Assembly (NCBI RefSeq): GCF_002843385.1
Contig: NZ_MVDE01000018.1
Coordinates: 54,213 to 118,212, forward strand
Length of the DNA stretch: 64,000 nucleotides
Origin: Labilibaculum manganireducens
Lineage (GTDB): Bacteria; Bacteroidota; Bacteroidia; Bacteroidales; Marinifilaceae
Direction: 5' to 3'
Positions 8,401-17,899 of this stretch are shown piece by piece; position 1 is the stretch's first letter, and each line of letters opens with the position of its first letter. Position numbers and translations under genes: made by a program. The notes under the pieces were generated by a model. It was given only the letters and a program-made list of their open reading frames with translations, ran no database searches and was not told the DNA's origin.

Positions 8401-9468
8401 ATGAAAAAAAATATTAATCGACTAATGTACATTGCCATAGTTGCAATAATATGTACCCTTTGTTTTCTACAACTTAAAGCAAATAAAGAATCTACAACGA
8501 AAACAGCAGAACTTGGCAACATAAAAGGACAGTATTACCCGGTAAAAGCTCTTGTTATTAAATCGATAAAGCCGGTATCAAAATTTTCTTCAACTGGATT
8601 TTTGGAATCGGAAACTGATTTAAATCTGATTTCGGAAACACAAGGGCGAATTGTTGAAATTTATAAGTCGAAAGGCGACTATGTAAACAAAGGTGATATT
8701 ATTGCCAAAGTTGATGACGAACTATTAAAAGCGCAGCTTGATGCCAGTAAAGCTGCATTAGAGCAATTAGAAAAAGAAGATGCCAGATTTACGAAGTTAG
8801 TTAAAGAGAATGCCGCAACAAGCCAACAATTAGAGGATATACAACTGAAACTTAAAACAACCCGGGCAAAATATATTTCGGCAAACCGCCAATTGGAAGA
8901 TACTAAAATTAAAGCTCCTGTTTCTGGTTATATTGAAGATAAATATATCGATATGGGGCAATTTATTGGCGGTGGTGCTAAAATTTGTAATATCATTGAT
9001 GCTGTAAATCTGAAACTAAAGGTGACTATTTCCGAACAAGATTATAGTGGCATTAATATTGGACAAAAAGTAATTATAACTTCCTCAATTTATCCGGATA
9101 AGTTTTTTGAAGGCTATATTTCATATATCGGGAAAAAAGCGGGTTATGGAAATAGTTTCGACACAGAAATTAAACTAAAAAACAACGGCGAAAAACTGTT
9201 GAAGGCGGGTATGTTTGTATCATCTGAAATTTTATTGAAATCGGACTCCGCAAGTTTCTTTGTTCCAAGAAAAGCTATAAATGGCTCATTAAAAGATGCA
9301 AGTGTATATACCATTGCGAATGATAAAGCTGTTTTAAAAACAATAACAATAGGAAAGGTGATTGATAGTCAAGTTCAGGTACTCGAGGGACTAAATTCCG
9401 GAGAACAGGTAATTATTGACGGAAACTACAGCATTTTCGACGGAGCAACAGTGGAAGTAATCAAATAA
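8401..9468 (+). CDS. RND efflux periplasmic adaptor (membrane-fusion protein)
   Basis: This 355-residue protein has an N-terminal membrane anchor or signal (about residues 7-26). A biotinyl-lipoyl half-motif follows (ETQGRIVEIYKSKGDYVNKG, about 80-100), then an alpha-helical hairpin (about 108-165), the second lipoyl half (IKAPVSGYIEDKYIDMGQ, about 170-190) and beta-barrel and membrane-proximal domains. This is the standard HlyD/AcrA order. It should bridge the RND permease and the TolC-like channel encoded on either side. Spacing is 48 bp from the upstream gene and 40 bp to the downstream one, supporting one transcript. Confidence 0.92.
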   Translation: MKKNINRLMYIAIVAIICTLCFLQLKANKESTTKTAELGNIKGQYYPVKALVIKSIKPVSKFSSTGFLESETDLNLISETQGRIVEIYKSKGDYVNKGDIIAKVDDELLKAQLDASKAALEQLEKEDARFTKLVKENAATSQQLEDIQLKLKTTRAKYISANRQLEDTKIKAPVSGYIEDKYIDMGQFIGGGAKICNIIDAVNLKLKVTISEQDYSGINIGQKVIITSSIYPDKFFEGYISYIGKKAGYGNSFDTEIKLKNNGEKLLKAGMFVSSEILLKSDSASFFVPRKAINGSLKDASVYTIANDKAVLKTITIGKVIDSQVQVLEGLNSGEQVIIDGNYSIFDGATVEVIK

Positions 9469-9508
9469 TTAACAGACTTCATTTGGACAAAAACTAAAAT
9501 ACATTTCA

Positions 9509-12500
9509 ATGAAACTAGTAAGCTTATCCATAAAAAGAAGCACAGTACCAATCGTATTATTCACAATTTTGGTATTGTTAGGAATATTTTCGGCTACAAA
9601 AATCAAATATGCCCTGATGCCGGAAATTTCAACAGCTACAATAGTAGTTACAACGATTTACCCAGGTGCAGGACCTCACGAGGTAGAGCAATCGGTAACA
9701 ATTCCAATTGAAGATGCTCTTGCATCAATGGAGGGGATTGAAGAAATTGAATCGACTTCAATTGAAAATCTTTCTATTGTGACCTTATCGTTGGCACTGG
9801 ATGCAAACACTGATGTTGCGGTACAACAGGCAACTCAAAAGACAAATAGTATTCTGTCTCAACTTCCTGAAGACATACAAACGCCTTCTGTTGACAAATT
9901 TGATTTGAACACCTTACCAATATTCATTGCAGGTGTTAACAGCAAGCTTTCCGGAACTGAGTTTTTTAAGTTGGTTGATGATCGGATCAAACCGGATCTG
10001 TCTAGTATACCTGGTGTTTCAAGAGTTGATTTGATTGGAGGTTTGGAACGTGAAATTAAAATCATGTTGGATCCTGATAAATTGGAAGCCTATAAGCTGA
10101 ATTTGCTTGAAGTAACCAAAATGATTGAATATGCCAATATGGAATTCCCAACTGGGAAACTGAAGACTTATACCAATGAGATGACCATTCGTCTCTCTGG
10201 AAAAATCCGTTCAATTACTGAGTTAAAGGAAGTCATTATTGGGGGATCCAAAGACGGTGGAATTGTTAAGCTTGGGGATATTGCTGATATTTATGATGGT
10301 ATAAAAGATCCCGACAACATTACAAGGATTGACGGACAGGAAACTATTGGGATAGAGATTAGTAAGCAAAAAGAAGCGAATTCAGTTGAAGTAGCAAAAT
10401 TAATCAAACAAAAATTTGCAGAACTTGAAGCCAATTATGCCGACCATGATTTAAAATTCGATATTGCTGATGATCAATCCCGATTTACCATACAGGCGGC
10501 TGATGCTGTCTTTCATGACCTGATACTGGCTATCGTTCTCGTATCGTTAATTATGTTGGTTTTCCTGCAAAGTATGCGGAATTCAATCTTTGTTTTAATT
10601 GCTATTCCAACATCATTAATTTCAACCTTTACAGCCATGTATCTATTTGGGTTTTCATTCGACCTGATTAGTTTAACATCACTTTCCTTGGTTGTTGGTT
10701 CCTTGGTTGATGATGCGATTGTAGTTATTGAAAATATCTACCGTCATATGGAGATGGGAAAAAACCGTATTCAGGCATCTTATCAAGCTGTAAAAGAATT
10801 GGGAATGACCGTTACTGCAATTACACTTGTACTTGTTGCGGTATTTTTACCTATTGCGTTTGTATCAGGCATCGTTGGCGATATTTTGCGTGAATACGCT
10901 GTAACTATTGTTGTGTCAATGTTGATCAGTCTATTGGTTTCGTTCACGCTTGTTCCCTGGATGACCTCGAAATGGGCAAAACTGGCTGTTCCAAAACAAA
11001 ACTTTTTAGGCAAAACTCTCAATATCTTTGAGCGTGGAATTGATGGATTGAATGCATGGATTTTGGGATGGATGCATTGGGCATTGAAAAATAAAGCCAT
11101 TACTCTTATTGTGGCTACAGCTATTTTCTTCGGAACGTTTATGTTGTTCCCTGCCGGATATATTGGAGGAGAGTTCGTTCCTGCAGGTGACCGGGGTTCT
11201 TTTATTTTGCGTATGGAATTCCCTCATGATATAAGTCTTGATAAAAATAATAGTACTACACGTAACGTGGAAAATTATTTGAGAAGCCTTCCTGAAGTTG
11301 ATATGGTTTATACTACAGCAGGTAAAAAATCAGGTATTATCAGTACAACTGCAACTCCATATTTTACAGAGGTTTCGGTTAAGCTTATTCCTAAAGAACA
11401 ACGCACAGTATCCACCAATATATTTGCCCGAAAAGTACGTGCAAAATTGGAAGAGATGATTATTGGTGTGAAAATTAAAGCTGTTTCGCTTAATATTATG
11501 GGGAACGAAGATACACCACTTAAATATTACGTTGTTGGTAGGGATATTGACAGTGTTCTGGTTTATTCGCAACAAGTACTAAATTGTATGAAATCAATTG
11601 AAGGTACCGTGGAAACTGAGTTAAGTGTTGATCAGGACAACCCTGAATATAATATTAGTGTTGACCGCAATAAAATGAGTAAGCTGGGTTTAAATCTTGC
11701 TACAGTTGGAGCTGTCTTAAGAACTTCATTTGCCGGCAACACAGACAATAAATTTCGCGATGGAGAAAAGGAATATGATATTAATATTCAACTTAATGAA
11801 ATAAATCGCAGGGATAAAAAAGATTTGGAAGATATTTCGTTTGTATCCATGAGTACTGGTCAACTAATTAAATTGTCTCAATTTGCAGAAGTAAAAGAAG
11901 GAAATGGTCCGTCGCGTTTGGAACGCTATAACCGGAACCCATCCGTTCAATTAACAAGTCAGGTTCTTGGGGTTTCTCAAAGCACAATTCAAACAGAATT
12001 TGCCTCAAAACTTGAAGAACTAAATGCCCCTGAATCAACAAAGGTTACAACCTCTAAACAAACTAAATTGATGGCAGAATCATTTGCTGATCTGGGATTA
12101 GCTTTCCTTGCCGCAATCCTTTCTGTTTACCTCATTATGGTGGTTTTATACAACAGTTGGGCCGATCCGTTTGTGGTGATGTTTTCCATCCCGCTGTCCA
12201 TTTCAGGTGCTCTTTGGGCATTGGCATTGACGAATTGCACTCTTAATATTTTTTCCATTTTGGGAATTGTGATGCTTATTGGTTTAGTAGCCAAAAATGC
12301 TATTCTGATTGTTGACTTTGCCAACGAATTAATCTCTGGTGGTAAAGAATTGGTTGAAGCCATTTCTGAAGCCGTAAAATTGCGTTTCAGACCTATTTTA
12401 ATGACCAACGTTTCCATGATCATTGGTTTGATTCCATTGGCTTTCTCTCAAAGTGAGGGTGCCGAATGGAAAAATGGTATTGGCTGGACTTTGATTGGTG

Positions 12501-12622
12501 GTTTGACAGTTTCCATGTTACTATCAATGATTATTGTGCCGGTTGTTTACTATATGGTAAAAAGATTACAACAAAAGATGGGGTTCAGTTCAAAAAATGA
12601 GATTGTATTAGAAGACGAGTAA
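9509..12622 (+). CDS. RND-family efflux permease (AcrB/MexB-like)
   Basis: At 1037 residues this has the full length of the ACR_tran family, with a first transmembrane helix at residues 12-32, two large periplasmic loops and two six-helix blocks. The fourth-helix motif GSLVDDAIVVIENIYRHME carries the paired aspartates of the proton relay. It is the inner-membrane, proton-driven pump of the complex with the preceding adaptor and TolC-like channel. The substrate cannot be read from sequence; drugs, detergents or lipids are all possible. A hairpin terminator follows, so this is the last gene of the operon. Confidence 0.94.
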   Translation: MKLVSLSIKRSTVPIVLFTILVLLGIFSATKIKYALMPEISTATIVVTTIYPGAGPHEVEQSVTIPIEDALASMEGIEEIESTSIENLSIVTLSLALDANTDVAVQQATQKTNSILSQLPEDIQTPSVDKFDLNTLPIFIAGVNSKLSGTEFFKLVDDRIKPDLSSIPGVSRVDLIGGLEREIKIMLDPDKLEAYKLNLLEVTKMIEYANMEFPTGKLKTYTNEMTIRLSGKIRSITELKEVIIGGSKDGGIVKLGDIADIYDGIKDPDNITRIDGQETIGIEISKQKEANSVEVAKLIKQKFAELEANYADHDLKFDIADDQSRFTIQAADAVFHDLILAIVLVSLIMLVFLQSMRNSIFVLIAIPTSLISTFTAMYLFGFSFDLISLTSLSLVVGSLVDDAIVVIENIYRHMEMGKNRIQASYQAVKELGMTVTAITLVLVAVFLPIAFVSGIVGDILREYAVTIVVSMLISLLVSFTLVPWMTSKWAKLAVPKQNFLGKTLNIFERGIDGLNAWILGWMHWALKNKAITLIVATAIFFGTFMLFPAGYIGGEFVPAGDRGSFILRMEFPHDISLDKNNSTTRNVENYLRSLPEVDMVYTTAGKKSGIISTTATPYFTEVSVKLIPKEQRTVSTNIFARKVRAKLEEMIIGVKIKAVSLNIMGNEDTPLKYYVVGRDIDSVLVYSQQVLNCMKSIEGTVETELSVDQDNPEYNISVDRNKMSKLGLNLATVGAVLRTSFAGNTDNKFRDGEKEYDINIQLNEINRRDKKDLEDISFVSMSTGQLIKLSQFAEVKEGNGPSRLERYNRNPSVQLTSQVLGVSQSTIQTEFASKLEELNAPESTKVTTSKQTKLMAESFADLGLAFLAAILSVYLIMVVLYNSWADPFVVMFSIPLSISGALWALALTNCTLNIFSILGIVMLIGLVAKNAILIVDFANELISGGKELVEAISEAVKLRFRPILMTNVSMIIGLIPLAFSQSEGAEWKNGIGWTLIGGLTVSMLLSMIIVPVVYYMVKRLQQKMGFSSKNEIVLEDE

Positions 12623-12650
12623 TTTATTTATTCTTAAAAATAAAAGTTTA

Positions 12651-12692
12651 TCGGAAAATCTGAATTGCCTGCATGTGATAAAGATTTTCCGA
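12651..12692 (+). terminator. Terminator of the efflux operon
   Basis: Perfect 11-bp inverted repeat TCGGAAAATCT (12651-12661) / AGATTTTCCGA (12682-12692) with a 20-nt loop, about 30 bp after the permease stop. A T-rich stretch begins about 6 nt downstream. Confidence 0.6.
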
Positions 12693-13348
12693 CTACTTAT
12701 TTTTATCAATTTTTCAGCTACAAAATGCTGTGAAAAAATAGTAGTATTCATTGCCTTTATGTAAGAATTACTCATTACAGAGGAAAAGAATAACAATCTA
12801 AAAAAGTAATACTGCAACTATTCCATTGAAAATCAACATATATAGGAGCAAGGTTTAAGAAAAAGGCTTATCTGGCAATAACAAAACTATACAAGGATAA
12901 TTCTCATGACGAAATATAAATTCTGATTTTGGGTGGTAATTTTCTAAAAGGAAATGTATGAATCATCCGGAATTCAACTTTCTTTTGTTTTCCTGTCTTG
13001 AATTGGAAGGAAAATTAAGCTATCAATCATTGTGGCTAATCAAAAAATATATTTGATGTACATTGAAAATTTAAGCAATCAAATAATGATTGTAGACTGA
13101 AGTATAATAAAAATGACAATGAATGTAACTGCTCGATTTCTAAAGTATTGAAATTAACATCTTTCTTTTGTCTTCTCTTGGTGGGTTAATGAAATAGATC
13201 GAACCTTTTATTATCCGAATTATATTGAATTTTAGATTGAATTCATAAAATACGGTACTGTGTATGAGTTGTTTAAATGATGTATAACTATTATACCTGA
13301 AGATTATATCAATTTTGAAGCACAAAAAAAAATATTAGCTTTACACAT
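12693..13348. other. Intergenic region, no gene seen
   Basis: A roughly 650-bp AT-rich gap between the efflux operon terminator and the second AraC-type regulator. Short open frames here lack family features. The promoter of the downstream regulator should lie near its right end, but no convincing element was identified. Confidence 0.5.
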
Positions 13349-14473
13349 ATGGACATTGCTTTTATTTACATTGGTTTTGCCCAATCAATATTTGTGGCAA
13401 TAATGGTTTTCCTAAAAAAACCACTTACTGTTGCTGATCGGATTCTGGGATGTTGGTTGTTTACGATAGCCGGGATGTTTTTATTAAATGTAGTCAAGAA
13501 TCTATATGCTATCAGCGAAGAACTATGGCCTTTTTCAGTTAATCTTGCAATTACTTTTCCAACATTCCTGTATTTATATACGAAGTATATCAGCCAGGAT
13601 CACAATCACTTTTTGCGAAAGGACTATTTAAATTTTGCCCCATTACTTATTGGAGTAACCATTGTTTTGCTGACTTACAGCAGCGAAATAAACAGTCTGG
13701 AATCGTTTATTGAACACTACTGTAAGCTTATAAACGTCAGGACTATTGTTGGTCATTTATTTGTTTTGTGTTTATGGATCTACACCATTTTATCTCTAAT
13801 TATTCTGTTTCGGCATAAAAGACAAATTGCTAATAATTACTCATTTGAATCCCGAAAAATAAATTTGTGGTGGCTGTTTACGGTAATCACAGCATACTTT
13901 TTAGTTTATAATTTTATTATACTTATAAGTGCATTTCATATTCAGAAATCATTCATCGAGCACATTGAAAAGTTCCGAAGCGGAGCCTTACTGGTCTTTG
14001 TTTATATTTTAAGCATATGGGGATACCGGCAGCATCAATTAATTTCAAATTACACATCGGTCAGTTTAAGCAAATTTACAAAACCGGATTCCGAACGATA
14101 TGAAAAATCGAGCTTAAAAGAAAAACAAGCTGAAAAATTCACGCTAATACTGATTGATTTTATGAATAAATCAGAAGCCTGGAAAGATAATGAATTATCA
14201 ATAGCTAAACTTTCGGAACAAACAGATATTCCTAAACACTATATTACACAAGTTTTGAATGAAAATCTCAAAAAAAACTTTTATACTTTTGTTAATGAGT
14301 ACCGTACGGAATATGCAATGAAATTGATACTTTCTCCTACGCATAAAAATTGGTCTTTTATTGCGATTGCATATGAATGTGGATTTAATTCAAAAACTGC
14401 CTTTAACAATTTCTTTAAGAAATATACCAATCTAACTCCTACTGAATTTAAAAAATCAAATACACTAATTTAA
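13349..14473 (+). CDS. Membrane-anchored AraC-family transcriptional regulator (second copy)
   Basis: This 374-residue protein has about seven hydrophobic segments in residues 1-235 and an AraC-type DNA-binding domain in about 270-372. The second helix-turn-helix reads YECGFNSKTAFNNFFKKYT followed by LTPTEFKK, closely resembling the regulator at 5515-6582. The two proteins share architecture and flank the efflux operon, so they may be diverged duplicates or may divide control between the efflux genes and the receptor cassette that begins at 15065. The ligand and targets are unknown. Confidence 0.85.
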   Translation: MDIAFIYIGFAQSIFVAIMVFLKKPLTVADRILGCWLFTIAGMFLLNVVKNLYAISEELWPFSVNLAITFPTFLYLYTKYISQDHNHFLRKDYLNFAPLLIGVTIVLLTYSSEINSLESFIEHYCKLINVRTIVGHLFVLCLWIYTILSLIILFRHKRQIANNYSFESRKINLWWLFTVITAYFLVYNFIILISAFHIQKSFIEHIEKFRSGALLVFVYILSIWGYRQHQLISNYTSVSLSKFTKPDSERYEKSSLKEKQAEKFTLILIDFMNKSEAWKDNELSIAKLSEQTDIPKHYITQVLNENLKKNFYTFVNEYRTEYAMKLILSPTHKNWSFIAIAYECGFNSKTAFNNFFKKYTNLTPTEFKKSNTLI

Positions 14474-14857
14474 GAATAAAGTACTTTGGACTGAAAGCCT
14501 TTATTTAAGCAATATCTAATAAGGTGTGTGCTATATAGTGTATTTAAAAACGTTATTTTGAGTTGATATTTTAGGTGTAAATTAGTGCATTGTTCTACCT
14601 AATTTCAGAAGAGTTTATATAATAATTAACTTTTTCTTATCAATTACTTCATCCCATTATTCTTATTGCTTTTTTTTTGTTTGTCTATTCCATTATTTTA
14701 TTAGTAGGTTGTTTTTATCGTTGTTTTTTTTATAAGGATTGTTTTGTAACGATCAGTTAATTAGGTGCCTACAAAATGCGCACAGTGAGATTTTGATTAA
14801 ACGGACGTGTTGATTATAAGGGTGACAGAATCAGAACGCTTAAAATGCAGATTCAAG

Positions 14858-14884
14858 TATGTTTGCATTGTTATCGAAAACGAT
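14858..14884 (+). promoter_or_regulatory. Possible promoter element and palindromic operator upstream of receptor 1
   Basis: TATGTTTG (14858-14865) fits the TAnnTTTG -7 consensus. ATCGAAAACGAT (14873-14884) has inverted ATCG/CGAT arms in the style of LacI-family operators and would fall at the transcription start. No good -33 match is seen, so this is tentative. Confidence 0.35.
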
Positions 14885-15006
14885 TGTATTGTTGGAGCTA
14901 TACTTGGAAGAGAGTATTCTCAGCATAGGATATACAATTTACAAATAATCTAAAAAAAATTATAAATAATGAAATGAAAGAATATTGAATTTAAAGCTAA
15001 TTGAAT

Positions 15007-15030
15007 TTTAACTGATCGTCAGCAGTTAAA
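15007..15030. promoter_or_regulatory. Inverted repeat 35 bp before receptor 1, possible operator or leader hairpin
   Basis: TTTAACTG (15007-15014) and CAGTTAAA (15023-15030) form perfect 8-bp arms around an 8-bp spacer. It lies in the leader of the receptor-like gene. It could be an operator or an mRNA hairpin. Confidence 0.4.
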
Positions 15031-15064
15031 AAACTAATTCTATTTTATCACTAAATATTGATCT

Positions 15065-17443
15065 ATGAAAAAATTATTAAGTGCTTTATGTGTTGTTCTT
15101 GTCTTTGGTATGTCAAAGCAAGTATACTCGCAGGAACAGAAGGATTCTGCAAGTGAAGTGAAGACCCAACAGACTACTGATACCCTTATCTCGAAAAAGG
15201 AGGAGAAAAACCGGAATGTAATGTTGAATGCTGAAAATTCAACGGGACCTCGAAATGTGAATATTGGTTTACCTTTTAGAGGTGACCTTGTTATTGCTGA
15301 AAATGGTGTGCCTGTAGTTTACTATTTTTATCCAACAAATCCTTTGGCCGCATGGAGAAAAGATAATAGCTTAACTAAGCTAGGTCTATTATCATTTGAA
15401 GAGGGTGCATTGCTATATGGTAAAGTAGGTAATCCTGTGCGTTCTTTTACCAGAGATGCTTCAAGAAAGCATCAAGGTTACGCTTCAATTGCTTTAACAA
15501 GTAACGGTACTTCTCGTTATGATGCAACATTTACCGGGCCTCTGAATAAAAAGGGCTTAGGATATATTGTTAGTGCCTACAAGAACTTTGATAAAGGCAA
15601 TGGAATTAACTATCAGTATACAGACTGGTACGATAACACTAGCTTGGGTAAGATTGGTATTCAACAGAAGTATAATAAAGGTAGTGTTAAATTAATTTAT
15701 AAGATAGTTGATTCAAAAATAATCATGTCGAATTATGTGCCCTTAAAAAACGACGGAGATGGTGAGTTTAGTGAACTTCCTACTTTTGATTTAGGCAAAG
15801 ATTCATATATCCCCGGCAGCGGATTAATTCCTTACAGAGATGCGTATGGGAACGCAAAGGTTGCAAATTTGGATGATGATAAGTTTAGTCAGTCTTTATC
15901 GCATAATATATATCTGGTAGGTGATCATCAGTTTGATAATGGATGGGATATGGAATATACATCACTTTTTCAAAAAATGAAAGGTACTATGGGAGTAATA
16001 TTTCCTTTAAGTACTAATATTGATCCTGATGCTAATGGTGGAATAGGCAGCCAGTTGACTTTGAATCAGTTGATCCCTCAGGCTGATGTTACAATGTCTA
16101 ATTCCAGATTACAATTCACTAAGAAAATTGGAACACATCGATTAAGAGCAGGTGGTCAATACCAAATGTTTCATCGGGAATATGAAACTTTAACAGGGAT
16201 GTATACTATGACTGTAGAAGCCAATCCGCGAATTTATACAGCTCAAAGAACTGCAACAGGAACTGTTATTACCTATTTTGATGGCACTAATGCGGAAGAA
16301 GTACTAAGTTCAGGGAACAATGGTAAGGTAGATGATAATCAGGTAAATAAAGCTGCCTTGTATTTCTCAGATGACTTTTCTTTGGGTAACCGTCTTGATT
16401 TAGGATTAGGGTTTCGTATTGAGCATCAGAATTATAAAGAAACACATGATCAGTTTAATTCCAATGAAGCAGCTGTTGAATCTGAATTCATTGAATATGA
16501 ACAAAAAGATAAATTTAATAAGGTTGCCGTTGGTAATTTAGTTTTTAAGCTTACTAAAAATTTCGGAGTTATTGCTGACGGATGTTACAATTCTTATTGG
16601 GATATTTTTTGGGATTCAAAACGTGGATCTGAAGGAACGCCAATTCCAGAAGATGGAAATACCTATACTCGTAGTACAATACCAACGGACAATGAAATTG
16701 TTGTTACAAAGTACGGAGCAGGAGTCTATTTTAATATAGGATCGAAATTAAATCTTGTTTCAAAAATTACAGGAATTAAAAAAGCAAATGTTAAAAGTAC
16801 AGAAACAACACTTTATAATGCCAGTGCTGAGGCAAGTCTGGGACAAATGGCAGGATTAGCACAATTAGTAAGAGATGATTTTGGTCCGGAATTATATGAT
16901 ATTCAAACCTTAGGTTGGACAACTGATATTGTTGCCAATCCATTTAAGAATTTTAATATCCATTTTTTGATTACACTACAGAACCCTCAGTATAAAAACT
17001 ATAGCTTAAGCTACAAATTTGATGCTACTCCTACACCATATGGTGTAACTGTTCCGGCAGGTGAAGGTTCCTATAACTATTCTAACAATCAGGTAACACA
17101 ATTATCTAAAGTATTACTGGAAATTGATCCTAGTTATAAATTTTTCCAGGGAAAAATGAAAGCTTGGTTAAGCTTACGCTATTTTGGTAAACAATATGGA
17201 AATGCTTTAAATACTGTTTCCTATAAACCATGGTGGGAAAGTTTCGGAGGTTTGGATTACAACATGAGCCGTAATGTAATACTTAAGTTTAAGGTAACCA
17301 ATTTCCTTGATCAAAGAGGTATTAAAGGTGACTTAGTTAATTCAATGCAAATGGATGTTGCAAAAGCAGAGCAGTTAAAAGCTGTTGTAGCTTCTGCAAT
17401 TCGTCCAAGACAATTTGAATTATCAGTAGATTTTAAATTTTAA
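15065..17443 (+). CDS. TonB-dependent-receptor-like outer-membrane protein (receptor 1)
   Basis: This 792-residue protein has a signal peptide (1-23, ending VYSQ), a charged linker, a compact plug-like segment (about 50-140) and a long beta-barrel ending in a terminal phenylalanine (SVDFKF), a typical outer-membrane assembly signal. The C-terminal region contains MSRNVILKFKVTNFLDQRG, like other Bacteroidota TonB-dependent receptors. It lacks the N-terminal carboxypeptidase-regulatory domain of SusC proteins and no SusD gene follows. A close paralogue is at 50102-52495; both share SKKEEKNRNVMLNA at residues 43-56 and VNIGLPFRGD just after it. A small secreted protein gene follows 26 bp downstream. 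Uptake of an oligosaccharide or another ligand is inferred from context and fold. Confidence 0.75.
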   Translation: MKKLLSALCVVLVFGMSKQVYSQEQKDSASEVKTQQTTDTLISKKEEKNRNVMLNAENSTGPRNVNIGLPFRGDLVIAENGVPVVYYFYPTNPLAAWRKDNSLTKLGLLSFEEGALLYGKVGNPVRSFTRDASRKHQGYASIALTSNGTSRYDATFTGPLNKKGLGYIVSAYKNFDKGNGINYQYTDWYDNTSLGKIGIQQKYNKGSVKLIYKIVDSKIIMSNYVPLKNDGDGEFSELPTFDLGKDSYIPGSGLIPYRDAYGNAKVANLDDDKFSQSLSHNIYLVGDHQFDNGWDMEYTSLFQKMKGTMGVIFPLSTNIDPDANGGIGSQLTLNQLIPQADVTMSNSRLQFTKKIGTHRLRAGGQYQMFHREYETLTGMYTMTVEANPRIYTAQRTATGTVITYFDGTNAEEVLSSGNNGKVDDNQVNKAALYFSDDFSLGNRLDLGLGFRIEHQNYKETHDQFNSNEAAVESEFIEYEQKDKFNKVAVGNLVFKLTKNFGVIADGCYNSYWDIFWDSKRGSEGTPIPEDGNTYTRSTIPTDNEIVVTKYGAGVYFNIGSKLNLVSKITGIKKANVKSTETTLYNASAEASLGQMAGLAQLVRDDFGPELYDIQTLGWTTDIVANPFKNFNIHFLITLQNPQYKNYSLSYKFDATPTPYGVTVPAGEGSYNYSNNQVTQLSKVLLEIDPSYKFFQGKMKAWLSLRYFGKQYGNALNTVSYKPWWESFGGLDYNMSRNVILKFKVTNFLDQRGIKGDLVNSMQMDVAKAEQLKAVVASAIRPRQFELSVDFKF

Positions 17444-17469
17444 TAATGTTTAATTAAATCAATAGAATT

Positions 17470-17850
17470 ATGAAAAAGTTTATAATGTTTATTTTCGCAG
17501 CGGTAATTGTTTCATTAACAAATTACTCTGCAAAAGCACAAGAAAATGCAGATTATTATGCTGGGAAATGGGATATTCTAACTGAAGGTACTCCAAGTGG
17601 AGATGCTCATTCTCTTCTTATTCTGACAAGAGGTGAAGATGGTAAGCTAACAGGAACTTTTAAGTCAGAAGGAAAAGAACCATCGAAACTTACTCGCGTA
17701 GAAGAGAAAGACGACAATGTAACTTGCTATTTTGTAGCAAGTGGTTACGATGTTTATTTGTACATGGAAAAGGTCGAAGCAGATAAGATGGAAGGTTCAA
17801 TGATGGATATGTTCGATGCATATGCCACCCGTGTAAAAGAAAATAAATAG
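17470..17850 (+). CDS. Small secreted G-x-W (calycin-like) protein, copy 1
   Basis: This 126-residue protein has a signal peptide (about 1-24) and a ~100-residue mature domain. The mature part begins YYAGKWDI, with a G-x-W motif at residues 32-34, then GTPSGD, a predicted run of beta strands (KLTGTFKSEG, VTCYFV, YDVYLYMEKV) and GSMMDMFD near the end. The G-x-W start and short beta strands resemble lipocalin/calycin proteins, but the match is too weak to name a family. Two relatives are in the window (44404 and 52531). This copy and the one at 52531 directly follow a receptor-like barrel gene, so a partnership in ligand capture at the outer membrane or in the periplasm is likely. I do not recognise a named family. 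Confidence 0.75.
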   Translation: MKKFIMFIFAAVIVSLTNYSAKAQENADYYAGKWDILTEGTPSGDAHSLLILTRGEDGKLTGTFKSEGKEPSKLTRVEEKDDNVTCYFVASGYDVYLYMEKVEADKMEGSMMDMFDAYATRVKENK

Positions 17851-17857
17851 TTCTGAA

Positions 17858-17899
17858 GAAGTCAGGGAGATGAGTTTCATCTTTCTGGCTTCTTTTTTC
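17858..17899 (+). terminator. Strong terminator after receptor cassette 1
   Basis: The arms 17858-17873 and 17877-17892 form a 16-bp stem with three G-T wobbles and a 3-nt loop. TTTTTT follows. It starts 8 bp after the small protein stop codon. Confidence 0.8.

Noticed and set aside
13140..13325. Short minus-strand frame before the second AraC regulator
   Set aside because: No family features, AT-rich, and it lies in the probable promoter region of the regulator.
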